64,000 nucleotides of DNA from Deltaproteobacteria bacterium (GCA_021794015.1 JAJYRQ010000012.1:26642-90641), one strand, 5' to 3'; positions 36,649 through 44,864 are shown, counted from the first letter of the stretch. The notes: generated by a model not told the origin, from the letters alone. Numbers and translations: made by a program.

Positions 36649-37449
36649 ATGAGCAACGAGCCGGAGCCCGGCAAAGAGTTGCGCATCTCGGCCAAGGCGC
36701 TCGGGATGGCGCGGGAAGGGTTTTGTCCCCGCTGCTTCTGGCTGAGACTGCACGCGCAGCGGATGCCCTACCAGGTTTTCCCGGCGGTCTTCAGCCTGAT
36801 TGACTCCTACGTGAAGAGGGAGACGAGCGCCGCCTTCTCGCGGGGCGGGCGCGCTCCGGCCCTTCTCGGCGAACTGGGACTTAAGGTCGCCGGCTGCGAG
36901 AAAGCCCCCCAAGCCTCGCGTTTTCGGGTGCGCGACGAGGCCAGCGGCGTGACGTTGACCGGCACGCCCGACGCGGTCTTTCGCCTGCACGACGGCTCGC
37001 GCGTGATCGCAGACTACAAGACCTCGCGCAGCTTCGACCGCCCGGGCGGGCTTTCGCGTGTCTACGAAGTACAGCTCAACGCCTACGCCTACATCGCGCA
37101 GCACGGGCGACATCTTCCCGGCGTTTCGGCGCTGTGGCTGGTCTACATTTATCCCGATTATCCCGGCGCCGGCGAGCAGCAAATCGAAGAACCCTGCGCG
37201 CAGCCGCGGCAACCGGACGAACCCGCCGCGCAAACCAACCCGCCGTTGCCGCCCCCAGAATTCAGGATGAGATTTTCCTCCAGGGTGGTGCCCGTGGCGC
37301 TGCAACCGGAGATCATCACCCCTCTGCTCGAGAAGGCCCAAGAGTTGTGGCAGATGCCGGCGCCGCCGCCGGGCAACCCGGGATGCATCGATTGTCAAGC
37401 ACTCGGAGCCCTTATGTCCCTGCTCCACGACGGCGAGCGCTTGGCGTGA
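36649..37449 (+). CDS. PD-(D/E)XK nuclease family protein with four-cysteine (Fe-S-like) pattern
   Basis: 266 residues from ATG 36649 (GAGG nine bases upstream; GTG 36610 is an alternative). The nuclease core is GTPDAVFRL (D108) and VIADYKTSRS (D122, K124), the second acid and D-x-K of the PD-(D/E)XK motif; an EVQLNAYAYI helix follows, as in Cas4/AddB-type nucleases. Two cysteine pairs frame the domain: CPRC at 26-29 and CIDC at 246-249, well placed to hold a [4Fe-4S] cluster. Cas4 and AddB use one plus three cysteines, so the two-plus-two layout is unusual. No cas, addA or recombination gene is nearby. A stand-alone DNA end-processing nuclease is my best reading. Confidence 0.75.
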   Translation: MSNEPEPGKELRISAKALGMAREGFCPRCFWLRLHAQRMPYQVFPAVFSLIDSYVKRETSAAFSRGGRAPALLGELGLKVAGCEKAPQASRFRVRDEASGVTLTGTPDAVFRLHDGSRVIADYKTSRSFDRPGGLSRVYEVQLNAYAYIAQHGRHLPGVSALWLVYIYPDYPGAGEQQIEEPCAQPRQPDEPAAQTNPPLPPPEFRMRFSSRVVPVALQPEIITPLLEKAQELWQMPAPPPGNPGCIDCQALGALMSLLHDGERLA

Positions 37450-37552
37450 AGTGCTCAAGTCGCGCGGGCAAAAGCCGATTGCGCCCAAGCGTGCTCTGCG
37501 GCGACGGCCGCAGCATCAAATGTCCTACCAGCGAAAAGGACGAAACGGACCG

Positions 37553-38038
37553 ATGCTGACCTGGCGCGTGGCCGTGCTCTTCGTCCACCTCATGGCGGTC
37601 ATTGCCGGCCTGGGCGGCTCGCTGTTCAATGTTTTTATTCTCAGCCCGGTACTGCGGGGCGAGCTCGAGGCCAGCCAACGGCTTAAGGTTGTGCGACCGC
37701 TGATACGTCGGTCAGGTTTTCTGGTGCTGGGCGCCCTGGCCGTCCTGGTGGCGACAGGAATCGTCAACGTTATTCTGCTCGGACGGTTGACGGTACTGCT
37801 CGTGCTTAAACTGGTGTTGGTGGCTGCGGCGCTCGCCGTGGCCCATTACCAGTACGGTATTCTGGGCCGGCGCTTTCTTGCGCTTTCGGCCGACGGTCCC
37901 GGCCCGGAGGTGGCGGCGCTGGAACGCGGGATGAGACGCATGGCGATGGCCCTGGGCGGCCTTATGATTATGATTGTTTACCTTGCGCTGGGAATCACGC
38001 GGGCAGCAGGCTTTTGGGCGGCTGCCGTACACCTGTAG
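37553..38038 (+). CDS. CopD-like four-helix membrane protein
   Basis: 161 residues from ATG 37553 (an in-frame ATG at 37520 is possible; AAAAGGA lies 12 bases before the chosen start). Four membrane helices: about 4-27, 49-70, 77-95 and 131-152. The first helix, LFVHLMAVIAGLGGSLFNVF, has the His of the CopD/DUF4149-like families that may bind haem or copper; a second His is in VAHYQYGILG. A similar protein is encoded at 52905-53381. Function unknown. A strong hairpin follows 20 bp after the stop. Confidence 0.68.
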   Translation: MLTWRVAVLFVHLMAVIAGLGGSLFNVFILSPVLRGELEASQRLKVVRPLIRRSGFLVLGALAVLVATGIVNVILLGRLTVLLVLKLVLVAAALAVAHYQYGILGRRFLALSADGPGPEVAALERGMRRMAMALGGLMIMIVYLALGITRAAGFWAAAVHL

Positions 38039-38057
38039 GTACCTGCGCGAAGAATCG

Positions 38058-38082
38058 GGCGGCGGGCGCCTCGCCCGCCGCC
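38058..38082 (+). terminator. Very stable hairpin after the CopD-like gene
   Basis: GGCGGCGGGCG (38058-38068) and CGCCCGCCGCC (38072-38082) form an 11-bp perfect GC stem with a three-base loop, 20 bp after the stop. No T-tract, but stability and position suggest a transcript end before the rpsF operon. Confidence 0.5.
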
Positions 38083-38224
38083 GGCAGAGTGCCTTGGGCG
38101 GACAGACCGGGGGGGCCGACACCCGGTCGCAGGCAAAAGCGCCCGGGCCGGCTGATATGGCGCGCAATGCGGCGTCGCCTTGCGGCCCCTAAACATGGCG
38201 CGGGCGAGACACGCACGCCCCGCC

Positions 38225-38254
38225 TTGAGAACAAGCCCCGCAGGATGCTAGGCT
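38225..38254 (+). promoter_or_regulatory. Candidate promoter of the rpsF operon
   Basis: TTGAGA (38225-38230, 5 of 6) and an extended -10, TGC-TAGGCT (38246-38254), 18 bp apart. It lies just before the putative S6:S18 leader hairpin. The -10 hexamer itself is weak. Confidence 0.4.
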
Positions 38255-38268
38255 CGTAAATGGTCCTT

Positions 38269-38289
38269 GCTCCCGTCCGTAGCGGGGGC
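38269..38289 (+). promoter_or_regulatory. Leader hairpin upstream of rpsF, candidate S6:S18 binding site
   Basis: GCTCCCG (38269-38275) pairs with CGGGGGC (38283-38289), with one G-U, around a seven-base loop TCCGTAG, about 25 bases before the rpsF start. Ribosomal S6:S18 leaders in many phyla are short hairpins with an unpaired CCG; the loop here contains CCG. Identification rests on position and this feature only. Confidence 0.33.
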
Positions 38290-38313
38290 TTTAAGCCGAA
38301 AGGAGAAAGGCGC

Positions 38314-38784
38314 TTGAGGCGCTACGAGACGGTTTTTGTCCTGCGTCCGAGTCTGGCCGCAGACCAAACGGAAGCATTGGTGAAACGGTTCCCGGAGATC
38401 CTGGCGGGAAACGGTGCGGAACTGTTCGAGCTCGACCGGTGGGGCGTGCGCGACCTGGCCTACCGGATAAAGAGCGACAGCAGGGGCTATTTCGTTCGCC
38501 TCGACTACGCCGGCAGCGGAGCTGCGGTGGCCGAGTTGGAGCGCAACCTCAAGCTGGCCGACGACGTGCTTCGCTACCTGACGGTTCTGGTCGACCGCGA
38601 CGTCGATCCGGCGGCCGTCCGAAGTCAGATTGAAGCTTCCCGCAAGGCCGCTCCCGCAGCCAAGGAAGAGCCTCAAGCGCCCGGCGGACCCGCGCAGGAG
38701 CCCTCGGCCTCCGGGCAGGCGCACACCGAAGCCGCGGCAGAGGCGCCAATCGCCGGAGCAGAGTCGGGTGAGCGCCAAAGTTGA
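38314..38784 (+). CDS. rpsF: 30S ribosomal protein S6
   Basis: 156 residues from TTG 38314, fixed by AAAGGAG eight bases upstream and by the S6 N-terminus (RRYETVFVLRPSL) directly after it. Core motifs WGVRDLAYRIKSDSRGYFVRLDYAG and LKLADDVLRYLTVLVD are complete by residue 105. The remaining 50 residues are an Ala/Pro/Glu-rich tail, much longer than in most S6. S6 binds S18 on the 30S platform. First gene of rpsF-priB-like-rpsR-DUF2232-rplI; its last 17 bp overlap the next gene. The rare TTG start may be part of the operon's autoregulation. Confidence 0.95.
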   Translation: MRRYETVFVLRPSLAADQTEALVKRFPEILAGNGAELFELDRWGVRDLAYRIKSDSRGYFVRLDYAGSGAAVAELERNLKLADDVLRYLTVLVDRDVDPAAVRSQIEASRKAAPAAKEEPQAPGGPAQEPSASGQAHTEAAAEAPIAGAESGERQS

Positions 38785-39121
38785 GCTGCGCGGCCGACCG
38801 GTTGGAGTTCCCGAGTTCAGAACTACCCCGGGGGGTCTCGCAGTTCTACGCTTGCGTTTGCACTGCGGCCGCGAGTCCGGAAATTTGGTAATCGACGTGG
38901 TCGTTAAGGGCGAGCCGGCGCGCGAACTGGCCGGCCGATGGGAGGATAACCGGGAGCTCTCGGTTACCGGTACGCTGTTCGCGCGCACCGGTCTGGCAAC
39001 GCAGCGTTGCAGCGTCGAGGTCGTGGCAGACCTGGTGATCCCGGCGGAGGCAAGGCCGACCGACAGTCGCTGCACCGGAGTATCGGCCGCAACCCGCTGG
39101 ACCGAAAAGCAGCGACCGTAG
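38768..39121 (+). CDS. PriB-like/single-stranded DNA-binding OB-fold protein
   Basis: 117 residues from GTG 38768, overlapping rpsF. An OB-fold pattern is clear: VELRGRPVGVPEFRTTPGG, LAVLRLRLHCGRES, LVIDVVVKGEPAREL, ELSVTGTLFAR and RCSVEVVADLVIP as successive strands. Length and location between rpsF and rpsR match priB of Escherichia coli, which primes replication restart with PriA; in many other phyla this slot holds ssb. It lacks the acidic SSB tail that recruits partners, so PriB-like is the better label. Orthology to PriB is inferred from position and fold. Confidence 0.72.
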   Translation: MSAKVELRGRPVGVPEFRTTPGGLAVLRLRLHCGRESGNLVIDVVVKGEPARELAGRWEDNRELSVTGTLFARTGLATQRCSVEVVADLVIPAEARPTDSRCTGVSAATRWTEKQRP

Positions 39122-39141
39122 GGGCAAGTAGCTAAGAAGAT

Positions 39142-39495
39142 ATGGCAGCAGAAGAAAGAAGCAAACAGTCCTCCGACGCGCCCTCGCACGAGAGAAGAGC
39201 TAGAGCTCACCCAGCAGCCGGCCGCGCAACCGAAGGCGAACGTGGCGGCGAAGGACGCCCCGGCGGTAGGCGCCGGCCCGGCGGAAGGCGCAAGGTCTGT
39301 CGCTTCTGCGCCGAAAAAACACTCAAAGCCGATTACAAGGACGTCCGCACACTCCAGGCTTTTCTCACCGAGGGCGGCAAGATTGTACCCAGCCGGACCT
39401 CCGGCACCTGTGCCAAACATCAGCGCGGGCTGGCGCAAGCCATAAAACGGGCGCGCGTCCTGGCGTTACTGCCCTTCACAACGCTGGGGGCGTAG
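39142..39495 (+). CDS. rpsR: 30S ribosomal protein S18 with long basic N-terminal extension
   Basis: 117 residues; the S18 core starts at about residue 50 ([20 protein letters not shown]) and continues through [34 protein letters not shown]. Canonical S18 is about 75 residues, so 40 Arg/Gly/Glu-rich residues are added in front. The cysteines CRFC and TC-AKH fit the zinc-binding form. A start nearer the core is possible only at weak codons, and ATG 39142 has a purine-rich upstream stretch. S18 dimerises with S6 on the platform. Third gene of the rpsF operon. Confidence 0.94.
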   Translation: MAAEERSKQSSDAPSHERRARAHPAAGRATEGERGGEGRPGGRRRPGGRRKVCRFCAEKTLKADYKDVRTLQAFLTEGGKIVPSRTSGTCAKHQRGLAQAIKRARVLALLPFTTLGA

Positions 39496-39516
39496 GTTCG
39501 CCTTAGCGGGATTGCG

Positions 39517-40479
39517 GTGTCGGCGGGGGCAGCGGCGATTGCTACGGTGCGGGGCGCGAGCTTTTCCGGCCTGGCGTTCCTGCTGGGCGGGCTCGTTCCG
39601 GTGGCGGGAGGACTGGCGATGATGCTGGCGCCGCTGCCGATTCTGCGCGACTCGCTGGGAATGCCCGGAGCCGGATGGCGTCTGTTGGCGCAATCGCTCC
39701 TGGCGGCACTTATCGTAACAGCCGGCGCTGGCGTAACGCCTGCGATGGCGTACTTGGCTACGGCAGGCGTCGCGGTCCTGGCGATGGGCTATCTGCTCGG
39801 TAAGCGGGCACCCTTTGAAGTAATCGTCCTGGTTGCAACGCTGTTGGTGCTGTCAGCCGCAACGCTGGCGGCGATGGCTCAGGCAGGCGGCCCGGCGGCT
39901 CTGAAAAGGGCGATCGGTGAGGCGGTATCAGCCGGTATCGACCAGGGAGCGCAACTCTCTTCGCGGGCCGGCCTGGGGTTGCAACCGGGCTCGGGAGTAA
40001 GCGCTTCGCTGGCTGCGGCTCTCACGGAGCTGGCGCCGGCGCTGGCGGCCATCTCGGTCGGCTTCGGAGTCGCTGCCAACCTGGCGTTGTTTTGGATTTG
40101 GGGTGGGCGGGAGCGGTTGGACTACCCGCTGATAGGGGACTTGGCGCGCTGGTCGCTGCCCGATTCGGTTATCTGGCTGTTCGTGGCAGCAGGCTTTGGT
40201 CTTTTCGCCCCGTGGAAATGGGTCGGCAGCGCGGCGAGAAACGCCTTTCTTTGCCTAAGCGCGGCTTACTTCTGTCAGGGCCTGGCGATCGTAGTCTTCC
40301 ACCTCAAGAAGGCGGGGCTGTCGCGCTTTTGGCGGCTCCCAATCTACGCTGTGGTCGTCCTGCAGCCGGTCCTTGCAGGGATAGTGTGTGCGACGGGTCT
40401 TTTCGACCTGTGGATCGACTTTCGGCGCATTCGCCGGCGACCGCAGCAGGATGCGGGCCGGCCCGAGGACTTTTTTTAG
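39517..40479 (+). CDS. DUF2232 (YybS-type) multi-helix membrane protein
   Basis: 320 residues from GTG 39517, about eight membrane helices, for example FLLGGLVPVAGGLAMMLAPL, LTELAPALAAISVGFGVAAN and SVIWLFVAAGFGLFAPWKW. YybS/DUF2232 proteins are encoded between rpsR and rplI in many phyla, which together with the topology and the RFWRLPIYAVVVLQPVLAG tail supports the call. Molecular function is unknown; the family resembles ECF-transporter S components and may be a vitamin transporter subunit, though no partner is here. Confidence 0.83.
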   Translation: MSAGAAAIATVRGASFSGLAFLLGGLVPVAGGLAMMLAPLPILRDSLGMPGAGWRLLAQSLLAALIVTAGAGVTPAMAYLATAGVAVLAMGYLLGKRAPFEVIVLVATLLVLSAATLAAMAQAGGPAALKRAIGEAVSAGIDQGAQLSSRAGLGLQPGSGVSASLAAALTELAPALAAISVGFGVAANLALFWIWGGRERLDYPLIGDLARWSLPDSVIWLFVAAGFGLFAPWKWVGSAARNAFLCLSAAYFCQGLAIVVFHLKKAGLSRFWRLPIYAVVVLQPVLAGIVCATGLFDLWIDFRRIRRRPQQDAGRPEDFF

Positions 40480-40503
40480 GTTGACTTGGAGGCTCCGGAA
40501 ACC

Positions 40504-40974
40504 ATGCAGCTCGAAGTGATTCTCAACGAAGATGTGCCCAAGCTGGGCGAGGCCGGGCAGGTTGTCAAGGTAAGCGGCGGCTTTGCCCGCAACTACCTTA
40601 TTCCGCGCCGGCTGGCGGTCGAGGCCAACGCCGGCAACGTGCGCGCCCTGGAACACCAGAAGCGGCTGGCCCTGCGCCGGCGCGAAAGCAAAAAGGTCGA
40701 GGCAGCCGGGCTCAAGGAGCGATTGGAACAACTCGAGCTGACCTTCAAGGTGCTCGCCGGCGAAGAAGGCAAACTTTTCGGATCGGTTACCAACCTCGAC
40801 CTCGAGCGGGCCCTTCACGAAAAAGGCATCCAGATCGAACGGCGCAAAATCATCCTCGACCAACCAATAAAACAGCTCGGGGAGTTTGCCGTCCCGATCA
40901 AACTCGACCGCGAAGTCGAGGCGACGCTCAGAGTTGCCGTCGTCGCCCAGGAAAACGCTTCGCAACCTCAATGA
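40504..40974 (+). CDS. rplI: 50S ribosomal protein L9
   Basis: 156 residues from ATG 40504, with GGAGG 11 bases upstream. N-domain MQLEVILNEDVPKLGEAGQVVKVSGGFARNYLIPR is diagnostic. A central helix (EHQKRLALRRRESKKVEAAG) links it to the C-domain, GSVTNLDLERALHEKGIQIERRKI. L9 binds 23S rRNA near L1 and spans neighbouring ribosomes. Last ribosomal gene of the operon; the GST gene starts 13 bp later. Confidence 0.97.
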   Translation: MQLEVILNEDVPKLGEAGQVVKVSGGFARNYLIPRRLAVEANAGNVRALEHQKRLALRRRESKKVEAAGLKERLEQLELTFKVLAGEEGKLFGSVTNLDLERALHEKGIQIERRKIILDQPIKQLGEFAVPIKLDREVEATLRVAVVAQENASQPQ

Positions 40975-40987
40975 GGCGGCCTTCGAG

Positions 40988-41629
40988 ATGATAAAGCTTT
41001 ACGACTACCTGCCCTGCCCCTATGGACAGAAGGTCCGGATCGCTCTGGCAGAGAAGAGCCTCAATTACGAGCTGATCGAGGTGGACGTCACGCGCGGTGC
41101 CAACCGGCGGCCCGAGTTCATTCGCTTGAATCCGTTTGGGCGCGTCCCGGTGCTGATCGACGACGAGACCACCGTTTACGATTCGACGATCGTCATCGAG
41201 TACCTGGAGGACGAATATCCCGAACCCCCGCTGCTGCCCGCGCTGAACTCGAGCGCGCTGCGGGCGCGCGCTCGTCAGTTCGAGGACTTTGCCGACACGT
41301 CGTTTACCCCGCAGGTTGGCCAACTCATGGCCGAGCAAGCCAAAGCGGAGGCGGAACGCGACCCCACCCGAATACAGCGGGTCCAGCGCGGCCTCGAGAA
41401 CATCCTCAACTACATAAACCGTGAACTTGAAGGGCAGGAATTCCTGGCCGGGCCTTTTTCCGTCGCCGACATTGCGTTCGCACCCCGACTCCTGGTACTG
41501 AAGGAAATGGGATTCGAGGCCGCCTTTAATCGCCCGCACGTAGAGGGCTGGATAAAGCGGCTTTCGGAGAGAGCCGCAATCGCCAACCTTAAAGGGCTAA
41601 GCGTTGAGCCTTTACCCGGAGCCGCCTAG
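40988..41629 (+). CDS. Glutathione S-transferase family protein
   Basis: 213 residues from ATG 40988. N-terminal thioredoxin-fold: MIKLYDYLPCPYGQKVRIAL with the Cys-Pro-Tyr/Gly site (C10) near the position of catalytic Cys/Ser, NPFGRVPVLIDDE (cis-Pro) and DSTIVIEYLEDEYPEPPLLP (glutathione gamma-Glu site). The helical C-domain ends FLAGPFSVADIAFAPRL, the N-capping box of GSTs. Similar to stringent starvation protein/zeta-like members. It may conjugate or isomerise electrophiles, but needs glutathione or another thiol, which the window does not reveal. It is tightly linked to rplI, probably by read-through. Confidence 0.88.
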   Translation: MIKLYDYLPCPYGQKVRIALAEKSLNYELIEVDVTRGANRRPEFIRLNPFGRVPVLIDDETTVYDSTIVIEYLEDEYPEPPLLPALNSSALRARARQFEDFADTSFTPQVGQLMAEQAKAEAERDPTRIQRVQRGLENILNYINRELEGQEFLAGPFSVADIAFAPRLLVLKEMGFEAAFNRPHVEGWIKRLSERAAIANLKGLSVEPLPGAA

Positions 41630-41821
41630 GGCCGCTCTTGTGCCTCAACTCCGGCATGAGGCGCCACGTATGGCGGCCTGTCCGCCGCGGCTCGGGCTGT
41701 GCAAAACCGCAAGGCCCGTATTCTGACGCCCGGGCCCGGCTCAGCGCAAAAGCTCCCCGTGCGATCCCGGCCGCGATGCGGCCCGGGCGGCAAGCCCGGT
41801 CGGCGTATTGCCTGCAGCGGA

Positions 41822-42124
41822 CTACCGGGCTTCGCCCAAAGTCTCGTCCTCGTCGTCGGCCGGGCCGACCAATCCGGTCATGCGAAAGACAAGCTGGGCC
41901 GCGAAGAGCCTTTCTCCGATTCGCCCTTGAGGCCTGAGCATTCCTCCCTTTCGCCGGCAACGCGGACACCCCAAGGTGCCGCTTAAGATGCTGGCGTTCT
42001 CGGGCGTAACGTTCAGGTCAAACGTATAACCGCATCCCGGGTTTTGGCAAACCGTCCTGTAAGTGATACCGGAAACGCTCTGGGATGCAGACGTTTTCGC
42101 CGCTTTTTTTACCACACCCCGCAT
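41822..42124 (-). CDS. Small zinc-ribbon protein
   Basis: 100 residues from ATG 42124. AAGGAGG stands about nine bases upstream, which strongly supports a real gene. Four cysteines form a ribbon, C26/C31 (VCQNPGCGY) and C53/C56 (LGCPRCRRK), 22 residues apart. Basic N-terminus and an acidic tail (PADDEDET). No family recognised; such proteins are commonly nucleic-acid or ribosome-associated. It stands alone, convergent with the GST gene. Confidence 0.65.
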   Translation of the reverse strand: MRGVVKKAAKTSASQSVSGITYRTVCQNPGCGYTFDLNVTPENASILSGTLGCPRCRRKGGMLRPQGRIGERLFAAQLVFRMTGLVGPADDEDETLGEAR

Positions 42125-42893
42125 GGAGAGCTATCCTCCTTCCGGTTAGAAGACTCATGGACGCTGTCTGTCCGGTTGGCCTCCAAGTCTTGCACCACCT
42201 GCCCCCCCCCTCGTCGATTAGACGTTGCGGTCGCGCCTGCGCTTCAGTTAGCCCTTGCAGCGAAGGATTAAGGTGCCTGCACGCTGGACGGCTTTTCCTT
42301 CTCTTTCCGTTGGACGCAACCCCTACACCATCTCGTTGGAAACACCAAGATAAACATTCGTACGAATTTTGCTAGACCCTGCTTCTGGTCGGCTGCGAAT
42401 TCCCCTTTTGACCGGCAAGCAAGTTCAGTTTTAGCGTCCAATCGCGTTTCATAAAAGGACATAGGGCTTTTTCGTTACTCATGAGATGCCGTGACCTACT
42501 CTTCTCAGCCTGCTTTCTTTCTTATATTCTCCAAATTGAGCCAATCACAGCCGGTCTCGAGCCCACGCGGCAAGTTTTTTTCCTTGGGCTACTTTCGAAA
42601 AGGCTGCACCTTTCGAGGCCGGCGGAAGTTCCTTAGGCTAAGGTCTGGCTCGGCCCAGCAAGTCGGATGGAAGCAATTATCGTACCATTTGACTCCGGCG
42701 TTCGCGGCCTACTCGCGACGGCCCACTCTCCAAGAATGGGGGCCGAGCCTGTTCGTCGGGGCAGCTTCGCAGCGGCGAGCGGCCACCGGAGGCTTGCATC
42801 CGCACGCTGTGACGCGAAGCGTTGGTTAAGGGCGGGGGTTGTCGTAACGTACATCAGGCGCATTTGGAGAAGCGCGCCACCGACAGGCGGTTG
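42125..42893. other. Gene-poor, relatively AT-rich stretch
   Basis: About 770 bp whose base composition drops well below the local GC, particularly 42260-42620. No credible gene on either strand; the open frames are short and lack ribosome sites. A 12-bp palindrome ATTCGTACGAAT lies at 42356-42367 and may be an operator for the divergently placed zinc-ribbon gene. No tRNA fold or IS ends recognised. Possibly foreign or a decayed insertion. Confidence 0.4.
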
Positions 42894-44030
42894 ATGGCGG
42901 CTGCGGAGAAACAGAGAGAGACCTTCTGGCTGGGGCGTCATCGCCCTCGACCCGAGAGCGACGGTCAAGCGGAGAACCTGCAGCTCAATGCTGGGGCGCG
43001 CCTGATCCTTGTCGGCCTGGTCGGATTTTTCCATCTGCTTAGCCTGCTGCCGGACGGACTGCTCTATGGCTTTGGAGTCCTGGGAGGTTGGGTCGGATAC
43101 CTGATGGATCGGCGCCATGTAAAGATTGGGCTCAGCAACCTTGCGATTGCCTTGCCGGAACGCAGCGAGCGGGAACGCCGGCGTATCCTGCGGGCTTCTT
43201 ATGTGAACTTGGGCCGCAGCGCGGCGGAATACGTCCGCTTGGCGGGTTTTGGGCGCCAACGGCTTTGCCGGCGGGTCAGCTACGAGCGGTTCGGCTACTG
43301 GGAGGAACTCAAAGAGCGGTATCCCGGACGCGGGATCATCGTTCTCAGCGCTCATTTCGGGAACTTTGAACTGCTGCCGGCGGCTCATGCAATGCATGGC
43401 TTTCCGATAAGCCTGGTTCATCACAGGCAGCGGTTTCGCCCGGGCCAAGCGCTTATCACCTACGTACGCAGCCGGTGCGGGGTTACGCTTATCCGCCAAC
43501 ATGGAGGAGGTCGCGAAGTATGGCGCAGGCTGCGCAGCGGCGAGTTGGTCGGCATTGCGCTTGACCAGAATACCAAACGCAGCGAGGCCGTCTTTGTCCC
43601 CTTCTTTGGAGAACCGGCCGCAACCACGGGCGGCGTGGCGCGTCTGGCACAGCTATCGGGAGCGTTGGTCGTGCCGGTCTTTATTGTTCGCCAGTCCGAC
43701 GGCAGAAGCCATCGCATTCAGATTTTCGACCATGTTCCCCTGGCGGCCACCGGCGATCCCGAGGCCGACACGCGGGAAAACACCGCCCGCTTTCTCCAGG
43801 CGATCGAGGCAATCGTGCGGCGCTACCCGGAACAATTCCTGTGGACACATCGGCGTTACCGGACAAGGCTGCCGGGCATGCCCCAGGTCTACGGCCAGGA
43901 CACCGACCCGAGAAGGAAGCGCAAGCGCAACCGTTTAGCCGCAACCGCCGCGAGTGCCGGCCCGCCCGCCCAAGTGCCGCACCAAGGCAACGAGCAGCAA
44001 AATTTCTGCCCAGGCGGCCGGCCCGCTTAG
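42894..44030 (+). CDS. Lipid A biosynthesis lauroyl/myristoyl-type acyltransferase (LpxL/HtrB family)
   Basis: 378 residues from ATG 42894 (AGGCGG just upstream). One N-terminal membrane anchor (about 36-58), the HxxxxE catalytic motif at H154-E159 (SAHFGNFELL), GIALDQNTKRSEAVFVPFFG and FLWTHRRYRTR, all hallmarks of the LPLAT family acting late in lipid A assembly. It transfers an acyl chain from acyl-ACP to the Kdo-lipid A precursor on the inner face of the inner membrane. The basic tail beyond residue 330 is not conserved and overlaps the 3' end of the opposite-strand CPBP gene by 96 bp. Implies an LPS-bearing outer membrane. Confidence 0.87.
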   Translation: MAAAEKQRETFWLGRHRPRPESDGQAENLQLNAGARLILVGLVGFFHLLSLLPDGLLYGFGVLGGWVGYLMDRRHVKIGLSNLAIALPERSERERRRILRASYVNLGRSAAEYVRLAGFGRQRLCRRVSYERFGYWEELKERYPGRGIIVLSAHFGNFELLPAAHAMHGFPISLVHHRQRFRPGQALITYVRSRCGVTLIRQHGGGREVWRRLRSGELVGIALDQNTKRSEAVFVPFFGEPAATTGGVARLAQLSGALVVPVFIVRQSDGRSHRIQIFDHVPLAATGDPEADTRENTARFLQAIEAIVRRYPEQFLWTHRRYRTRLPGMPQVYGQDTDPRRKRKRNRLAATAASAGPPAQVPHQGNEQQNFCPGGRPA

Positions 44031-44864
44031 CAATGAAGGCCGGCCATAGCCGAACAGCCAACGTGGGACGGCCCCCGCAAACACCAGGGCTGCTCCCCAT
44101 AAGCGGGCGGTGAAGACGAAGCCGGCGTGCAACCCCGCCGGCAGGTAGACCCGCTGCGCCGTCAGAAAAACCGCGCCGAGCAGAAGGCCCAGAAGTGTCA
44201 GCCCCACGAAGGCCGGCAAGATGGCCAGAGGATGGAACAGCGCGTGGCCAAGGCTCGCCCCAACATTCAACAAGCCGGCTAAGGGATGGAATCCCAACAG
44301 TGGACGGCTGGCCGGAGCACGTACCAGGTGGGCCAGGGCGAAGACAACGGAGCTTAGCGCAAGCGCCCGGTTCCCGCTCATTTCCCGCGCCAGACCGCCA
44401 AGCAAAAAGGCGCGAAAAAACGTCTCCTCGATCATCCCAATCACGACTGACGAAACCAGGTCCTGCGCCAGCCGCCAAACCATCCGATGCGGCAACTCCC
44501 AACGCGCTCCCCAGCCCACGCAAAGCCCCACGAGCAAGCCGCTCGCAACCGCCCCCGCCAAAAACCCGGCACCGTAAACGAGAAGCCTGCGCCGGCCTCC
44601 CAGATAAGCCGCGGCGAGCAGCTCGGCGAGCAACAGCCACCGACGCATCCAAGCCGCGGCCAGCACAAGACCGGCCATAAAAACGCGGTCGAAAATACGC
44701 GCGAAAGGCAACGAATAGCCAAGCCCGGCAACGCAAAAGGCGACAATCGGCGCGCAAACCACCGATCCGGCAAGGGCGGCCAGCAACAATATGACAACCC
44801 GGAGAAGAAACGACGGCCGCTGCTCCTTCAAGCCGATGGCTGCCCCTGACTGCGAAATCTCCAT
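43935..44864 (-). CDS. CPBP family intramembrane glutamic endopeptidase
   Basis: 309 residues from ATG 44864 (a GTG at 44960 would add 32). Seven or more membrane helices. The CPBP/Abi motifs are IEETFFRAFLL (E146, E147, R151), FALAHL (F175-H179) and a third His in LPAGLHAGFVF. Relatives include Rce1 CAAX proteases, bacteriocin self-immunity proteins and anti-sigma factor proteases; substrate here is unknown. There is a long hydrophobic lead of three helices before the motif. Tail-to-tail overlap with the acyltransferase gene makes the exact C-terminus uncertain. Confidence 0.83.
   Translation of the reverse strand: MEISQSGAAIGLKEQRPSFLLRVVILLLAALAGSVVCAPIVAFCVAGLGYSLPFARIFDRVFMAGLVLAAAWMRRWLLLAELLAAAYLGGRRRLLVYGAGFLAGAVASGLLVGLCVGWGARWELPHRMVWRLAQDLVSSVVIGMIEETFFRAFLLGGLAREMSGNRALALSSVVFALAHLVRAPASRPLLGFHPLAGLLNVGASLGHALFHPLAILPAFVGLTLLGLLLGAVFLTAQRVYLPAGLHAGFVFTARLWGAALVFAGAVPRWLFGYGRPSLLSGPAAWAEILLLVALVRHLGGRAGTRGGCG

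Noticed and set aside
42491..42829. 112-codon frame in the AT-rich island
   Set aside because: No ribosome site or recognisable domain; composition suggests spacer.
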